From positions 620,001 through 684,000 of the forward strand of contig BMWJ01000003.1 in NCBI GenBank assembly GCA_014651175.1: 64,000 nucleotides of DNA. Reading direction: 5' to 3'. The translations under genes were made by a program, and so were the position numbers. The notes under the pieces were generated by a model. It did no database searches. It was given only the letters and a program-made list of their open reading frames with translations, and had not been told where the DNA came from. Source of the stretch: Streptomyces clavifer. GTDB lineage: Bacteria; Actinomycetota; Actinomycetes; Streptomycetales; Streptomycetaceae. Numbering within the stretch: the first letter of the stretch is position 1; every line of letters starts with the position of its first letter. Positions 16,167 through 25,772 of this stretch are shown in pieces.

Positions 16167-16478
16167 CGCCGCACCGGAAGAGAAAGTTCGTGCCCGGGGA
16201 TTGAACACGGGCGCCGCGGGGTGCGTACTGAACAGCAACTCCCCCGCGTGACCCGGGGGCGTGCCCGTACGACAGGACGGGTGCGCCCCCGGAGCCTTTC
16301 CCCCACGGACCCGCACGCGACTCGGAACGCCTCCTCCCTAAGCCGTCCCGCTCACCGGTACGCGGAAACCGGGCGGAAACCGGAAGCCCCCGAGCCGTCC
16401 CCACGCACCGGTCCGCACCGCGCCTCCGGAGGCGCCCCCGCACAGCGGTACGGAACACCGCACGCCCCGCGAGCGCCC
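16167..16478. other. Intergenic region without a gene
   Basis: 312 bp between the small membrane protein and the DUF445 gene. It holds the GC-rich hairpin at 16253-16292. I see no convincing ORF, RNA or promoter in the rest. Confidence 0.7.
16253..16292. terminator. Bidirectional hairpin between convergent genes
   Basis: CCGGGGGCG at 16253-16261 pairs with CGCCCCCGG at 16284-16292. An inner CCCGT/ACGGG stem sits across a small internal loop. Position between convergent ends suits transcription termination in either direction. Confidence 0.55.
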
Positions 16479-17981
16479 CTACGCGCCCAGCGCGTGCGAG
16501 ACCGAATAGATCACCAGGCCCGCCAGCGCACCGACCACCGTGCCGTTGATCCGGATGAACTGCAGGTCCCTGCCGATGTTCGCCTCGATCTTCTTCGACG
16601 TCTGGTGCGCGTCCCAGCCGGCGACCGTGTCGCTGATCAGCGACGTGATCTCCGTGCGGTACGTCGTCACGACGTACACCGCCGCGTCCTCCAGCCAGCC
16701 CTCCAGCTTGGCCCGCAGCCTCTCGTCCGTCGCCAGCCTGGCGCCCAGCGACATGAGCGAGGCCCGGGCCCGCAGCCGCAGTTCGCTCCGCTCGTCCTCG
16801 GCCGCCGCGATGATCATCGTGCGGACGGAGGACCACGCCGAGGCGATGACGTCCTGGACCTCGCCGCGCCCCAGGATCTCCGACTTCAGCCGCTCCACCC
16901 GCGCCCGGGTGTCCGAGTCCGTCTGGAGGTCGGCGGCGAAGTCCGTCAGGAACGTGTCGATCGAACCGCGCGCCGGATGGCCCGGCATGTCGCGCATCTC
17001 CGTGACGAAGCGCAGCAGTTCCTTGTAGACCCGCTCCCCCACCCGCTTGTCGACGAACCGCGGCGTCCAGCCCGGCGCCCCGCCCTGCACCGCGTCCATC
17101 ACGGACTCGCCGTGCTCGACGAGCCAGTCGTGCGCCCGTACGCAGACGAGGTCGACGACCCTGCGGTGGCCGCCGTCCGAGACGATCTTCTCCAGCATCT
17201 TCCCTATGCCGGGACCGACCTCCGCCGCGTCGGCCCGCCGGGTGATCGCCTCGCCGACCACCGCCTGGACGTCGGAGTCCCGCAGCACCGTCAGCGCACC
17301 GCGCAGCGCGGTGGCCAGCTCGGCGGTGACCCGGTCGGCGTGCTCGGGCTCGGCCAGCCACGCGCCGAGCCGCGCACCGACGCCCAGAGCGTGAATTCGG
17401 TCACGAACGACGTCTCCGGAGAGAAAGTTCTCGCCCACGAAGGAACCAAGTGACTCCCCGAGCTGGTCCTTCTTGGTGGGGATGATGGCGGTGTGGGGGA
17501 TGGGCAGGCCGAGCGGGCGCCGGAAGAGCGCCGTGACGGCGAACCAGTCCGCCAGCGCACCGACCATTCCCGCCTCGGCAGCCGCTGCGACGTAGCCCGG
17601 CCAGCCGCTCACACCCGAATTCTTCGCCCAGGTGGCGAGCACGTACACGAGCGCGACGAACAGGAGCAGACCCGTGGCGGTGGCCTTCATGCGGCGCACA
17701 CCGCGCTGCTTCTCCTCGTCGGCGGCGGTGTACGCGAACACGGCGAGCGGCGGCGCCGCGGCCTGTCGCCCGGACCCGCCGCCCCTGGTGCCGCCCGGGA
17801 TCGCGCTCCCGCCCGCCGGGGCCGTCCCGGCGCCCCCCGGCCCGGTCGCGTCCTCGCGCGTCGGCGCCGTGGAGCGCGCCCCCGGCTCACCGCCGGACCC
17901 GTCCTCCGGTGCCGGCCCGAGCCTGCCGGGCCCACCGCCGCCGGCTCCGGGCTCCGTTCCCTGCCCCGCGTCCTGTTCCAT
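16479..17981 (-). CDS. DUF445 membrane-associated protein
   Basis: About 500 residues. The N-terminal 95 residues are low-complexity Gly/Pro/Ala. A membrane segment follows (ATGLLLFVALVYVLATWA, about 115-133), then the long helical DUF445 domain (YVAAAAEAGMVGALADWFAV, RRPLGLPIPHTAIIP), and a final hydrophobic helix (VGALAGLVIYSVSHALG). DUF445 proteins are membrane-tethered and of unknown function. ATG at 17981 with GGTGGAG upstream is preferred; GTG at 17990 is the alternative. Confidence 0.88.
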   Translation of the reverse strand: MEQDAGQGTEPGAGGGGPGRLGPAPEDGSGGEPGARSTAPTREDATGPGGAGTAPAGGSAIPGGTRGGGSGRQAAAPPLAVFAYTAADEEKQRGVRRMKATATGLLLFVALVYVLATWAKNSGVSGWPGYVAAAAEAGMVGALADWFAVTALFRRPLGLPIPHTAIIPTKKDQLGESLGSFVGENFLSGDVVRDRIHALGVGARLGAWLAEPEHADRVTAELATALRGALTVLRDSDVQAVVGEAITRRADAAEVGPGIGKMLEKIVSDGGHRRVVDLVCVRAHDWLVEHGESVMDAVQGGAPGWTPRFVDKRVGERVYKELLRFVTEMRDMPGHPARGSIDTFLTDFAADLQTDSDTRARVERLKSEILGRGEVQDVIASAWSSVRTMIIAAAEDERSELRLRARASLMSLGARLATDERLRAKLEGWLEDAAVYVVTTYRTEITSLISDTVAGWDAHQTSKKIEANIGRDLQFIRINGTVVGALAGLVIYSVSHALGA

Positions 17982-18122
17982 CCGCTCCACCCGTCCGCGT
18001 ACGCGTCACCCCGTGCCGTACGCATTGTCCCTACCTCACCTACTCCCGGGCCGCACGTCTAGTTCCCCGGGGCCTGTCGCATCATGAGACCAGCCCGAAC
18101 ACCGCAAGGAGAAACACCGCAC

Positions 18123-19376
18123 ATGCCCAGGCGCCAGGGGTATGCCCTGCTCATCGCTCTCGTCGCGGGCACCGCCGCACTCGCCGCCGCCATCGCGTTC
18201 GGCACGTCGCTGGTCGCCGCCGAGCGCCGGACGCCCGCCGCCGGACCGGCAGCACAGGCGGCGGCACGCAACCCCGCCGCACCGGCCAACTCCACCGGCA
18301 CCTGGGTCGTCACCTGGACCGGCGCGCCCGTCAGCGGTGAACCGGACACCGCGCACGGCTTCCCCGGGCGCACCATCCGCAACACCGTGCACACCAGCGT
18401 CGGCGGTGACGCGGCCCGCATCACCCTGTCCAACCTCTTCGGCGCGACCCCTCTCGTCGTGGAGCAGGCGACCGTCAACACCCGCCCGGTGACCTTCCGC
18501 GGGCTGCCGGCCGTCACCGTCGCCGCGGGCAGGCAGATCGTCAGCGACCCGGTGACCGTCCCCGTCGCCCCCGACGCCGACCTCGTCGTCACCCTGCGCA
18601 CCCCGCACGCCGGAGGGCCCGTCACCCACCACCCCTACGCCCACCAGACGTCCTACCTGGCCGACACGGACGGCACCTGGCGCACCACCACATGGCGCTA
18701 CCTGACCGCCGTCGACGTCCGCAACGACACCTCACCGGGTGCCGTCGTCGTGATCGGCGACTCCCTCACGGCGGGCAGCGGCTCCACCACCGACGCCAAC
18801 AGCCGCTGGCCGGACGTCCTCTCCGACCGGCTGGACCACCGCTACGGGATCGCCAACCAGGGCATCGCGGGCAACCGCCTCCTGCGCGACAGCCCGGACG
18901 GCAGGAACGGCCGCGGCGGCCCGGCCGGCATCCACCGCTTCGAGCGCGACGTGCTCGACGTCGCCGGAGCGAGGACCGTGATCATCGCGCTCGGCATCAA
19001 CGACGTGCAGCAGACGCCGCAGGAGCCGGACGCGCAACGCATCGTGGACGGACTCCGCTCCCTCACGGAACGCGCCCACGCGCGCGGACTGCGGGTCGTC
19101 GGCGCCACGCTGACGCCGTTCGAGGGCTTCGCCACCTGGACACCCGAGCGCAACGCCGTACGCCTCGCGGTCAACGAGCGGATCCGCTCCGGGAGGGTCT
19201 TCGACGACTTCGTCGACTTCGACCGGGCCGTGCGCGACCCCTACGCCCCCAACCGCATCCTGCCCGCCTACGACTCGGGCGACCACCTGCACTTCAACGA
19301 CACCGGCTACCGGACCCTGGGCCGGCTCGTCGACACCGCCGGGGTGACCGAGGCACCCACGTCCGACACGTTCTGA
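18123..19376 (+). CDS. Secreted SGNH/GDSL-type esterase
   Basis: A 417-residue exported hydrolase. The signal peptide is MPRRQGYALLIALVAG and on. An N-terminal beta-rich domain (about 50-200, starting TGTWVVTWTGAPVSGEPD) precedes the SGNH core. Block I is VIGDSLTAGSG, block II GIAGNRLL, block III ALGINDVQ and block V DSGDHLHFNDTGY. Likely an acyl/acetyl-esterase acting on polysaccharides or lipids outside the cell. AAGGAG 11 bp before ATG 18123 sets the start; ATG at 18084 lacks one. Confidence 0.9.
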   Translation: MPRRQGYALLIALVAGTAALAAAIAFGTSLVAAERRTPAAGPAAQAAARNPAAPANSTGTWVVTWTGAPVSGEPDTAHGFPGRTIRNTVHTSVGGDAARITLSNLFGATPLVVEQATVNTRPVTFRGLPAVTVAAGRQIVSDPVTVPVAPDADLVVTLRTPHAGGPVTHHPYAHQTSYLADTDGTWRTTTWRYLTAVDVRNDTSPGAVVVIGDSLTAGSGSTTDANSRWPDVLSDRLDHRYGIANQGIAGNRLLRDSPDGRNGRGGPAGIHRFERDVLDVAGARTVIIALGINDVQQTPQEPDAQRIVDGLRSLTERAHARGLRVVGATLTPFEGFATWTPERNAVRLAVNERIRSGRVFDDFVDFDRAVRDPYAPNRILPAYDSGDHLHFNDTGYRTLGRLVDTAGVTEAPTSDTF

Positions 19377-19383
19377 CCGCGCC

Positions 19384-19408
19384 TTCCCCGGAGGTCATCT
19401 CCGGGGAA
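19384..19408. terminator. Hairpin between convergent genes
   Basis: TTCCCCGGAG at 19384-19393 and CTCCGGGGAA at 19399-19408 are a perfect 10-bp inverted repeat with a 5-nt loop. It serves the SGNH gene and the convergent DUF1707 gene. Confidence 0.8.
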
Positions 19409-19414
19409 CGGTCC

Positions 19415-20098
19415 TCAGAAGCCGTCGGGCTTCTCCAGGCGCCGCCGCTCCGCCTCCTTGAGGCGCTGGCGCTGCGCCTTGCTCCACTTGCGGTCCACGC
19501 CGACCCCGCCCATCAGGGCGAACCCGGTCACCCGCACCCGCGGAGCGCCCGGAGCCGGATCGCCGTAGTCGGCGTCCTTCGTCTGCTCGTCGAAACCGCC
19601 CATGATCCCGATGCCGTTGACCTGGAGGTGCACGTTCGGCGGGACCCTCACCTGGAGCCCGCCCATGATCGCGATGCACCGGATGACGACATCGCGGTCC
19701 TCGAAGTCCGCCTCGCGCAGGTCGATCTCACCGCCGCCCCACATCGCGAACGCGGTGAACACCCGCCCCACCGTCCAGCGCCCCTTGCGGCCGAACCCGC
19801 CCCAGAAGGCGACACCCCACGTCGAGGTGGCGGGACCGCCGATCCGCCGCGGCCAGTCCGCCTCCGCGGACGGACCTCCGGACGTCACCGGCAACGCGGC
19901 AGCCGCCGTGCCGGGCACCGGGAGATCACTCACCAGCGGGACCAACTCGCCGTGCGTACGCGCCTTGTACGCCGCGTCGAGCCGCTGCTCGAACTCGTCC
20001 ATCTGCAACCGCCCTTCGGCCACGGCATCCCGCAGGGTCTCGGCGATCCGCTCGCGTTCCGCATCGGAGGCGCGCATGTCCGGACGTTCACTTGTCAT
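19415..20098 (-). CDS. DUF1707 and LiaF-like C-terminal domain protein
   Basis: About 227 residues. The N-terminal DUF1707 signature is MRASDAERERIAETLRDAV, followed by MDEFEQRLDAAYKARTHGEL. The second half has the 'cell wall-active antibiotics response' type beta repeats (VIRCIAIMGGLQVRVPPNV, GIGIMGGFDEQ, FALMGGVGV). There is no membrane helix. Such proteins are abundant in Streptomyces and are thought to take part in envelope stress signalling. The start is uncertain between ATG 20098 and ATG 20077. Confidence 0.85.
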   Translation of the reverse strand: MTSERPDMRASDAERERIAETLRDAVAEGRLQMDEFEQRLDAAYKARTHGELVPLVSDLPVPGTAAAALPVTSGGPSAEADWPRRIGGPATSTWGVAFWGGFGRKGRWTVGRVFTAFAMWGGGEIDLREADFEDRDVVIRCIAIMGGLQVRVPPNVHLQVNGIGIMGGFDEQTKDADYGDPAPGAPRVRVTGFALMGGVGVDRKWSKAQRQRLKEAERRRLEKPDGF

Positions 20099-20132
20099 AC
20101 CGCGCAGCCTATAGATCAACCCGAAGACGGGC

Positions 20133-21113
20133 CTAGAGCCGCGAATCCGACACGTACATCTTCGCGATCACGGCCTCGATGTCGGGCTCCCGCAACGACA
20201 GGTCCACCAGCGGATAGTCCGCCGCGATACGCGCCACCAGCGGAGCCGCGGACGCCGCTGCCGGAAACGCCAGCCACTGCCGGGGCCCCTCCACCTTCAC
20301 CACCCGCGCCGAAGGCTCCGACGCCAGCTCGATCGGCGGGAGCTCCCGCTCCAGATCGACCACCAGCATGCGCTCGCTCTCCCCCACCTCGTGCAGTCCC
20401 GCCAGGTCGCCGTCGTACACCAGACGGCCGTGGTCGATCACCATCACCCGCTTGCACAGCTGCTCGATGTCGGTCAGATCGTGCGTGGTCAGCAGCACCG
20501 TCGTGGACCGCTCCGCGTTCAAGTCCCGCAGGAAGCCACGCACCTTGGCCTTCGAGACCACGTCCAGCCCGATCGTCGGCTCGTCCAGGTACAGCACCTC
20601 CGGATCGTGCAGCAGCGCCGCCGCGATGTCGCCCCGCATCCGCTGCCCCAGCGACAGCTGCCGGACCGGCACGTCCAACAGCTCGCCCAGGTCCAGGAGT
20701 TCCACGCAGCGGTCCAGGTTCTCCCGGTAGCGGCGGTCCGGGATCCGGTACATCCGGTGCATCAGCCGGTACGAGTCGCGCAGCGGCAGGTCCCACCACA
20801 GCGTCGTGCGCTGCCCGAACACCACACCGATCCGGTGCGCCAGCTTCGTACGCTCCCGCGACGGGTCGATGCCCGCGACCCGCAGCCGGCCGCCGCTCGG
20901 GGTGAGGATCCCCGTCAGCATCTTGATCGTCGTCGACTTGCCCGCCCCGTTCGGGCCGATGTAGCCGACCATCTCGCCGCGCGGCACACGGAAACTGATG
21001 CCGTCCACCGCACGCACCTCGTGCCGCTCCCGGCGGAGGAAGCCCGCCTTGCGGCGTACGTCGAAGACCTTCTCGACGCCGTCGAGCTCGATGAAGTCCA
21101 TGTCCATGCCCAC
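20133..21113 (-). CDS. ABC-2 exporter ATP-binding subunit
   Basis: A 326-residue ATPase. Walker A is GPNGAGKS at 53-60. The signature is LSLGQRMRGDIA, unusual in having LSLGQ in place of LSGGQ, and Walker B is VLYLDEPTIGLD. The C-terminal extension (about 245-326) is characteristic of ABC-2 (YadG/NatA-like) exporters. It is the last gene of a three-gene unit with two permeases just upstream (3 bp spacing). The pair-of-DUF990-permeases layout resembles Streptomyces drug or viologen exporters. Substrate unknown. Confidence 0.92.
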   Translation of the reverse strand: MGMDMDFIELDGVEKVFDVRRKAGFLRRERHEVRAVDGISFRVPRGEMVGYIGPNGAGKSTTIKMLTGILTPSGGRLRVAGIDPSRERTKLAHRIGVVFGQRTTLWWDLPLRDSYRLMHRMYRIPDRRYRENLDRCVELLDLGELLDVPVRQLSLGQRMRGDIAAALLHDPEVLYLDEPTIGLDVVSKAKVRGFLRDLNAERSTTVLLTTHDLTDIEQLCKRVMVIDHGRLVYDGDLAGLHEVGESERMLVVDLERELPPIELASEPSARVVKVEGPRQWLAFPAAASAAPLVARIAADYPLVDLSLREPDIEAVIAKMYVSDSRL

Positions 21114-21116
21114 TCC

Positions 21117-22001
21117 TCAGCTTCCCGTGCTGCGGTACGCCCGCAGCCCCGCCCGCCAGGCCAGCCCCGCAAGCACCCAGCACAGCCCCGCCACCAGCGG
21201 CGGCATGAACGCCACCCACTCCGGCAGCCCCAACGGATAGTCCCGGCCCAGCACGTACAGCGCGGGCAGCCAGCTCACGAACGCCAGCGGCACCACGAAC
21301 GTCACCCCGCGCACCAGGTCCTTCGCGAAGATCGACGGCGGGTACTGGAGCAGCGTCGTCCCCCCGTACGTGAAGGAGCTCTGCACCTCCGCGGCGTCCT
21401 GGGCGAAGAACTGGAACGCCGCCCCCGCCACGAACACCGCCCCGAAGATCGCCGCCCCGCTCAGCACCATCAGCGGCAGCATCAGCACCTTCAGCGGCGT
21501 CCACGCGATGTCGAGCGTCACCAGCGCGTAGCCGAGAACCAGCAGCCCCTGCGTGATCCGGCCCAGCCTGCGCAGCGCGAACCGGTCCGCGGCCACCTGC
21601 GCCAGCACCGGAACGGGCCGCACCAGCAGCGTGTCGAACGTCCCGTCACGCACCCGCCGCCCCAGCCGGTCCATCGACCCCATCACCAGGTCGGACAGCC
21701 CGAACGCCGTGGCCGACGCCCCGTACAGCAGCGCGACCTCCGGCAGCGCGTAGCCGCCCAGCGCGTCGACGTGCGTGAACATCAGCATGATGGCGACGAA
21801 GTCGAGCGCCGTCGCCGCGAAGTTCCCGAGCGTGGTCATCACGAACGACGCGCGGTACGCCAGGGTCGAGCGCAGCCACATCGCCACGATCAGCCCGTAG
21901 GCCCGGACCCCCTCCACCAGCCGCGGCCGGTCCCCGAACGCGATCTCCGGCCGCAGTGCCGGTTCCGCCGCGGCCACCTTCTCGGCCTGGACCTCAGCCA
22001 C
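21117..22001 (-). CDS. ABC-2 family exporter permease (second)
   Basis: A 294-residue integral membrane protein with six predicted helices, including RASFVMTTLGNFAATALDFV and VALLYGASATAFGLSDLVMG. The conserved DUF990-like loop FDTLLVRPVPVLAQVAADRF follows. It overlaps the upstream permease by 8 bp and is followed by the ATPase, so a heterodimeric exporter is likely. Confidence 0.9.
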   Translation of the reverse strand: MAEVQAEKVAAAEPALRPEIAFGDRPRLVEGVRAYGLIVAMWLRSTLAYRASFVMTTLGNFAATALDFVAIMLMFTHVDALGGYALPEVALLYGASATAFGLSDLVMGSMDRLGRRVRDGTFDTLLVRPVPVLAQVAADRFALRRLGRITQGLLVLGYALVTLDIAWTPLKVLMLPLMVLSGAAIFGAVFVAGAAFQFFAQDAAEVQSSFTYGGTTLLQYPPSIFAKDLVRGVTFVVPLAFVSWLPALYVLGRDYPLGLPEWVAFMPPLVAGLCWVLAGLAWRAGLRAYRSTGS

Positions 22002-22794
22002 CCTGGACCACCACCCTCCTGGTCGCCACCGACTGCAGCAGCCGCCCCGCGAGCAGCAGCGTCACCGCCCAGCCCGCCTGGAAGGCGTACGCCTGCACCA
22101 GGCCCCACCCCGTACTCCTGCCGAGGAACACATCGGCCGGCACCTGCAGCAGCGAGGACCACGGCAGTGCGCGGGCCACCTCGCCCAGCGTCCCGGGGAA
22201 CAGGTTCAGCGGCAGCAGCATCCCCGAGAAGAACAGCCCCGCCAGCCAGGCGATCTGCATCGCACCCGCCCCGTCCATCAGCCAGAACGCCGACAGGGAC
22301 ACCAGGAAGCGCACCGCGAAACTGACCACGACACCCAGCGCCACCGACACCAGGAAGGCCAGCCACGTCCACGGCGACGCCGGGAGCGCCAGGTCGAACG
22401 CCAGCGCCCCCAGCAGCATGGGAACGATCCCGCGCCCCAGCAGGTGGAACGCGGCCCGGCCCAGGTCCCCCGCCAGCCACCACAGCTGGAGATCGGCCGG
22501 CCGGTACAGGTCCACCGCGATGTCCCCGGTCCGGATCCGTTCCATCAGCTCGTCCTCGAAGCCGCCGCCCATCAGCGCACAGGTCATCAGCAGCGCCTGC
22601 CCGAGCCACACGTACGTCAGCGCCTGGGACACGTCGTAGCCGCCGAGCTGCGGACGCGCGTCCCACAGGGCCATATAGGTGTACGCCATGATGAAACCGA
22701 AGACGGTGTTGGTGAACACACCCGCCGCCGTCGCCATCCGGTACGTGGCGTGCCGCCGGAATCCACCGGCCGCCACCACCGCGTAGAGCCGCAC
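21994..22794 (-). CDS. ABC-2 family exporter permease (first)
   Basis: A 266-residue membrane protein with about six helices. Motifs include YVWLGQALLMTCALMGGGFE, the cytoplasmic RIRTGDIAVDLYRPADLQ and ALPWSSLLQVPADVFLGRS. These match the other half of the DUF990-like pair. It is the first gene of the exporter unit and overlaps the second permease by 8 bp. Together with the ATPase it should form an export complex in the membrane; no regulator is adjacent on this side. Confidence 0.9.
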   Translation of the reverse strand: MRLYAVVAAGGFRRHATYRMATAAGVFTNTVFGFIMAYTYMALWDARPQLGGYDVSQALTYVWLGQALLMTCALMGGGFEDELMERIRTGDIAVDLYRPADLQLWWLAGDLGRAAFHLLGRGIVPMLLGALAFDLALPASPWTWLAFLVSVALGVVVSFAVRFLVSLSAFWLMDGAGAMQIAWLAGLFFSGMLLPLNLFPGTLGEVARALPWSSLLQVPADVFLGRSTGWGLVQAYAFQAGWAVTLLLAGRLLQSVATRRVVVQGG

Positions 22795-22948
22795 CGCGCC
22801 CCCTCTCGCCGCTCATCGGACCAAAGCGCACGACCCTAGTCCAGGGCGGACGGCCGCCGCGACCCTTTATTCGCGGAGGATCCGGGGGTTATCACTCATA
22901 AAAGTGCACTATGGGATAACTGTCCGCAGCCGAGGAGCCTCCACAGCC

Positions 22949-25408
22949 ATGAGCCACGAGCCACCGCAGCCCGGCGGAGACCACGGAGAGCCAGGTCAGA
23001 AGGGTCACGGCGGCTGGCCGCCACGGGATCCCACGGCCGCGGCGACCACCCCGAACCCTCAGCCCTCGGACGGCGCACACGAGCCCAAGGGGCGCACGAA
23101 GCGCACCAAGAGGCCCCGCCGCACCGGTTGGCGCCGGGCGATCCCCACCTGGCGCATGACTCTCGGCGGCGTCCTCCTCCTCGCCCTGCTCCTCGGCGGC
23201 GGGTTCCTCGCCGGTTACCAGCTCGTCGGCATCCCCGCCGCCAACGCCAGCGCGACCGCCCAGTCCAACGTCTACCTCTACGCGGACGGCAGTGTCATCG
23301 CGCGCGACGGCGAGATCAACCGGGAGAACATCCCGCTCCACCGCATCCCCCGCACCGTCCAGCGCGCCGTACTCGCCGCCGAGGACAGGGACTTCTACTC
23401 CGAACCCGCCATCGACATCAAGGCCATGACCCGGGCCGGCTGGAACACCCTCACCGGCAAGGGCCGCCAGGGCGGCTCGACCATCACCCAGCAGTACGTC
23501 AAGAACTACTACCTCGGCCAGGAACAGACCGTCGTCCGCAAGGCCAAGGAGTTCTTCATCTCGATCAAGCTCGGCCGCGAACAGAGCAAGGACGAGATCC
23601 TCGAGGGCTACCTCAACACCAGCTACTTCGGCCGCAACTCCTACGGCATCCAGGCCGCCTCCCACGCGTACTACGGCAAGAACGTCGAAGACCTCGGCAC
23701 CGCCGAAGGCGCCTACCTCGCCTCGCTCCTGAACGCACCCAGCGCCTACGACGTCGTCGCCCACCCCGGGAACAGGGACGCGGTCCTCGCCCGCTGGGCC
23801 TACGTGCTCGACGGCATGGTCAAGGAGGACTGGCTCGGCGCCACCGACCGCGCCGCCATGACCTTCCCCCTCCCCGGCCCGGTCAAGCCCGCCACCGCAC
23901 TCTCCGGCCAGCGCGGCTACCTCGTCCAGGCCGTCGAGGACTACGTCACCGGCCACGGGATCGTCGACGAGAAGACCCTCGCCACCGGCGGCTACCGCAT
24001 CACCACCACCCTCCAGAAGAAGAAGCAGAACGCCCTCGTCGAAGCCGTCGAGGACAACGTCCTGTCCGAGATCAGCGACGACCGCGAGGCCGATCGCAAC
24101 GTCCGCGTCGGCGGCGCCTCCATCGACCCCTCCGACGGACACGTCGTCGCCATGTACGGCGGCGTCGACTACACCAAGCAGTACGTCAACAACGCGACCC
24201 GACGTGACTACCAGGTCGGCTCCACCTTCAAGCCGTTCGTCCTCGCCGCAGCCGTCGCCAACGGATCCACCACCCAGGACGACCGGGCCATCACCCCCAA
24301 CACCCGCTACGACGGCACCAACGAACGCACCGTCCAGAGCTCCGCCGGCTCCACCGGCTACGCCCCGGCGAACGAGGACGACGTCGACTACGGTTCCCTC
24401 ACCGTCCGCGAGGCCACCGACAAGTCCGTCAACGCCGTCTACGCGCAGATGGCCCAGGACGTCGGTCCCACCGAGGTCAGGGACACCGCCATCGCCCTCG
24501 GCATCCCCCGGACGACACCCGACCTCACCCCGTCCCCCTCCATCGCCCTCGGCCCCGCCACCGCGAGCGTCGTCGACATGGCCGCCGCCTACGCCACCCT
24601 GGCCGACCACGGCAGGCAACGGGCCTACACCCTCGTCACCGAGGTCAGCAAGAACGGCACCGCCCTGCGGCTGCCCGCCCGCACCACACGGCGCGCCATC
24701 AGCCGCGAAGCCGCCGACACCACCACCTCCGTCCTGCGGAGCGTCGTCGACGGCGGCACCGGTACGGCGGCACAGGGCGCCGGAAGGCCGGCCGCCGGCA
24801 AGACGGGCACCGCCGAGGAGGACAAGGCCGCCTGGTTCGCCGGCTACACCCCCGATCTCGCCACCGTCATCGCCGTCATGGGCCAGGACCCCGACACGGG
24901 TGTCCAGAAGCCCCTGTACGGAGCCCTCGGCCTGGCCCGCATGAACGGCGGCGGCCCGCCCGCCCGGACGTGGGCCGCCTACACCGCCGCCGCACTCGAA
25001 TCCAGCGAGGCGCAGGACTTCGAACTGGAAGCCGAGGAAGGCCCGGAAGAACCCGACCCCGACGAGGAGACCGAGGAGAGCGGCGCCCCCCGGGAAAGCG
25101 GACAGCCCGTCGAGGAGGACGCGGAAGGGGCCGACAACGCCGCCTCCCGCTCGTCCAAGGCCCCGGGGCGCCGCACCGAGCCCGCGTCCAAGTCCCCCGG
25201 CCGCCGCACCGAGCCCGTGGACACCCCGGAAACCCCCGCCCCGGGCCGCACACCCCCGAGTGATCCCGCCGGCAGGGCGCCCGAACCCGCCGTCCCGGGC
25301 GCACCCGGGCGCGACCGCTTCGAGAACGCACCCGGGGAGAACGCGTCCTGGCGCGACCGCTTCGAGGACGGCGGCTTCATCGAGGGCGCCCGCGGCCCCG
25401 GCCGCTGA
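22949..25408 (+). CDS. Class A penicillin-binding protein (bifunctional murein synthase)
   Basis: 819 residues. A cytoplasmic basic N-terminus is followed by a membrane anchor (about 71-96). The glycosyltransferase domain has catalytic Glu in EDRDFY near 145, GGSTITQQYVKN and EGYLNTSYFG. The transpeptidase domain carries STFK with nucleophile Ser 425, SVN near 493-495 and KTG at 618-620. The C-terminal 160 residues are an acidic then Pro/Arg/Glu-rich low-complexity tail with repeated RRTEP and RDRFE units, outside the membrane. It polymerises and cross-links peptidoglycan. GAGGAG lies 11 bp before ATG 22949. Confidence 0.95.
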   Translation: MSHEPPQPGGDHGEPGQKGHGGWPPRDPTAAATTPNPQPSDGAHEPKGRTKRTKRPRRTGWRRAIPTWRMTLGGVLLLALLLGGGFLAGYQLVGIPAANASATAQSNVYLYADGSVIARDGEINRENIPLHRIPRTVQRAVLAAEDRDFYSEPAIDIKAMTRAGWNTLTGKGRQGGSTITQQYVKNYYLGQEQTVVRKAKEFFISIKLGREQSKDEILEGYLNTSYFGRNSYGIQAASHAYYGKNVEDLGTAEGAYLASLLNAPSAYDVVAHPGNRDAVLARWAYVLDGMVKEDWLGATDRAAMTFPLPGPVKPATALSGQRGYLVQAVEDYVTGHGIVDEKTLATGGYRITTTLQKKKQNALVEAVEDNVLSEISDDREADRNVRVGGASIDPSDGHVVAMYGGVDYTKQYVNNATRRDYQVGSTFKPFVLAAAVANGSTTQDDRAITPNTRYDGTNERTVQSSAGSTGYAPANEDDVDYGSLTVREATDKSVNAVYAQMAQDVGPTEVRDTAIALGIPRTTPDLTPSPSIALGPATASVVDMAAAYATLADHGRQRAYTLVTEVSKNGTALRLPARTTRRAISREAADTTTSVLRSVVDGGTGTAAQGAGRPAAGKTGTAEEDKAAWFAGYTPDLATVIAVMGQDPDTGVQKPLYGALGLARMNGGGPPARTWAAYTAAALESSEAQDFELEAEEGPEEPDPDEETEESGAPRESGQPVEEDAEGADNAASRSSKAPGRRTEPASKSPGRRTEPVDTPETPAPGRTPPSDPAGRAPEPAVPGAPGRDRFENAPGENASWRDRFEDGGFIEGARGPGR

Positions 25409-25412
25409 CCCG

Positions 25413-25733
25413 TCAGTGGCCGGAGGTCGCCTTCAGCCCCACCACCGCGACCAGCAGCAGGCAGACGAAGAAGATGCGGGCAGCCGTGACCGGCTCGTTC
25501 AGCACCACCATGCCCAGCACCGCCGCACCCGCCGCACCGATCCCGACCCACACCCCGTACGCCGTACCGATCGGCAGGGTCTTCGCCGCGTGCGACAGCA
25601 GCACCATGCTGGCCACGATCCCCAGCCCGGTGAACACACTCGGCCACAGCCGCGTGAACCCCTCGGTGTACTTCATCCCGATCGACCAGCCCACTTCCAG
25701 CAGACCGGCCACGATCAACAGAACCCACGCCAC
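25413..25733 (-). CDS. sugE: SugE/Gdx-type SMR guanidinium exporter
   Basis: A 106-residue small multidrug resistance protein with four helices. The essential membrane Glu is residue 13 in AGLLEVGWSIGMKYTEGFT, the SugE/Gdx signature rather than EmrE. These proteins export guanidinium in exchange for protons. A GTG start at 25733 has GGAGG 7 bp upstream. About 40 bp further upstream is a sequence matching the guanidine-III riboswitch, a known regulator of such genes, which supports the function strongly. Confidence 0.9.
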   Translation of the reverse strand: MAWVLLIVAGLLEVGWSIGMKYTEGFTRLWPSVFTGLGIVASMVLLSHAAKTLPIGTAYGVWVGIGAAGAAVLGMVVLNEPVTAARIFFVCLLLVAVVGLKATSGH

Positions 25734-25772
25734 GACGGCACCTCCACGACGAAACACGCGAACAACACGGGT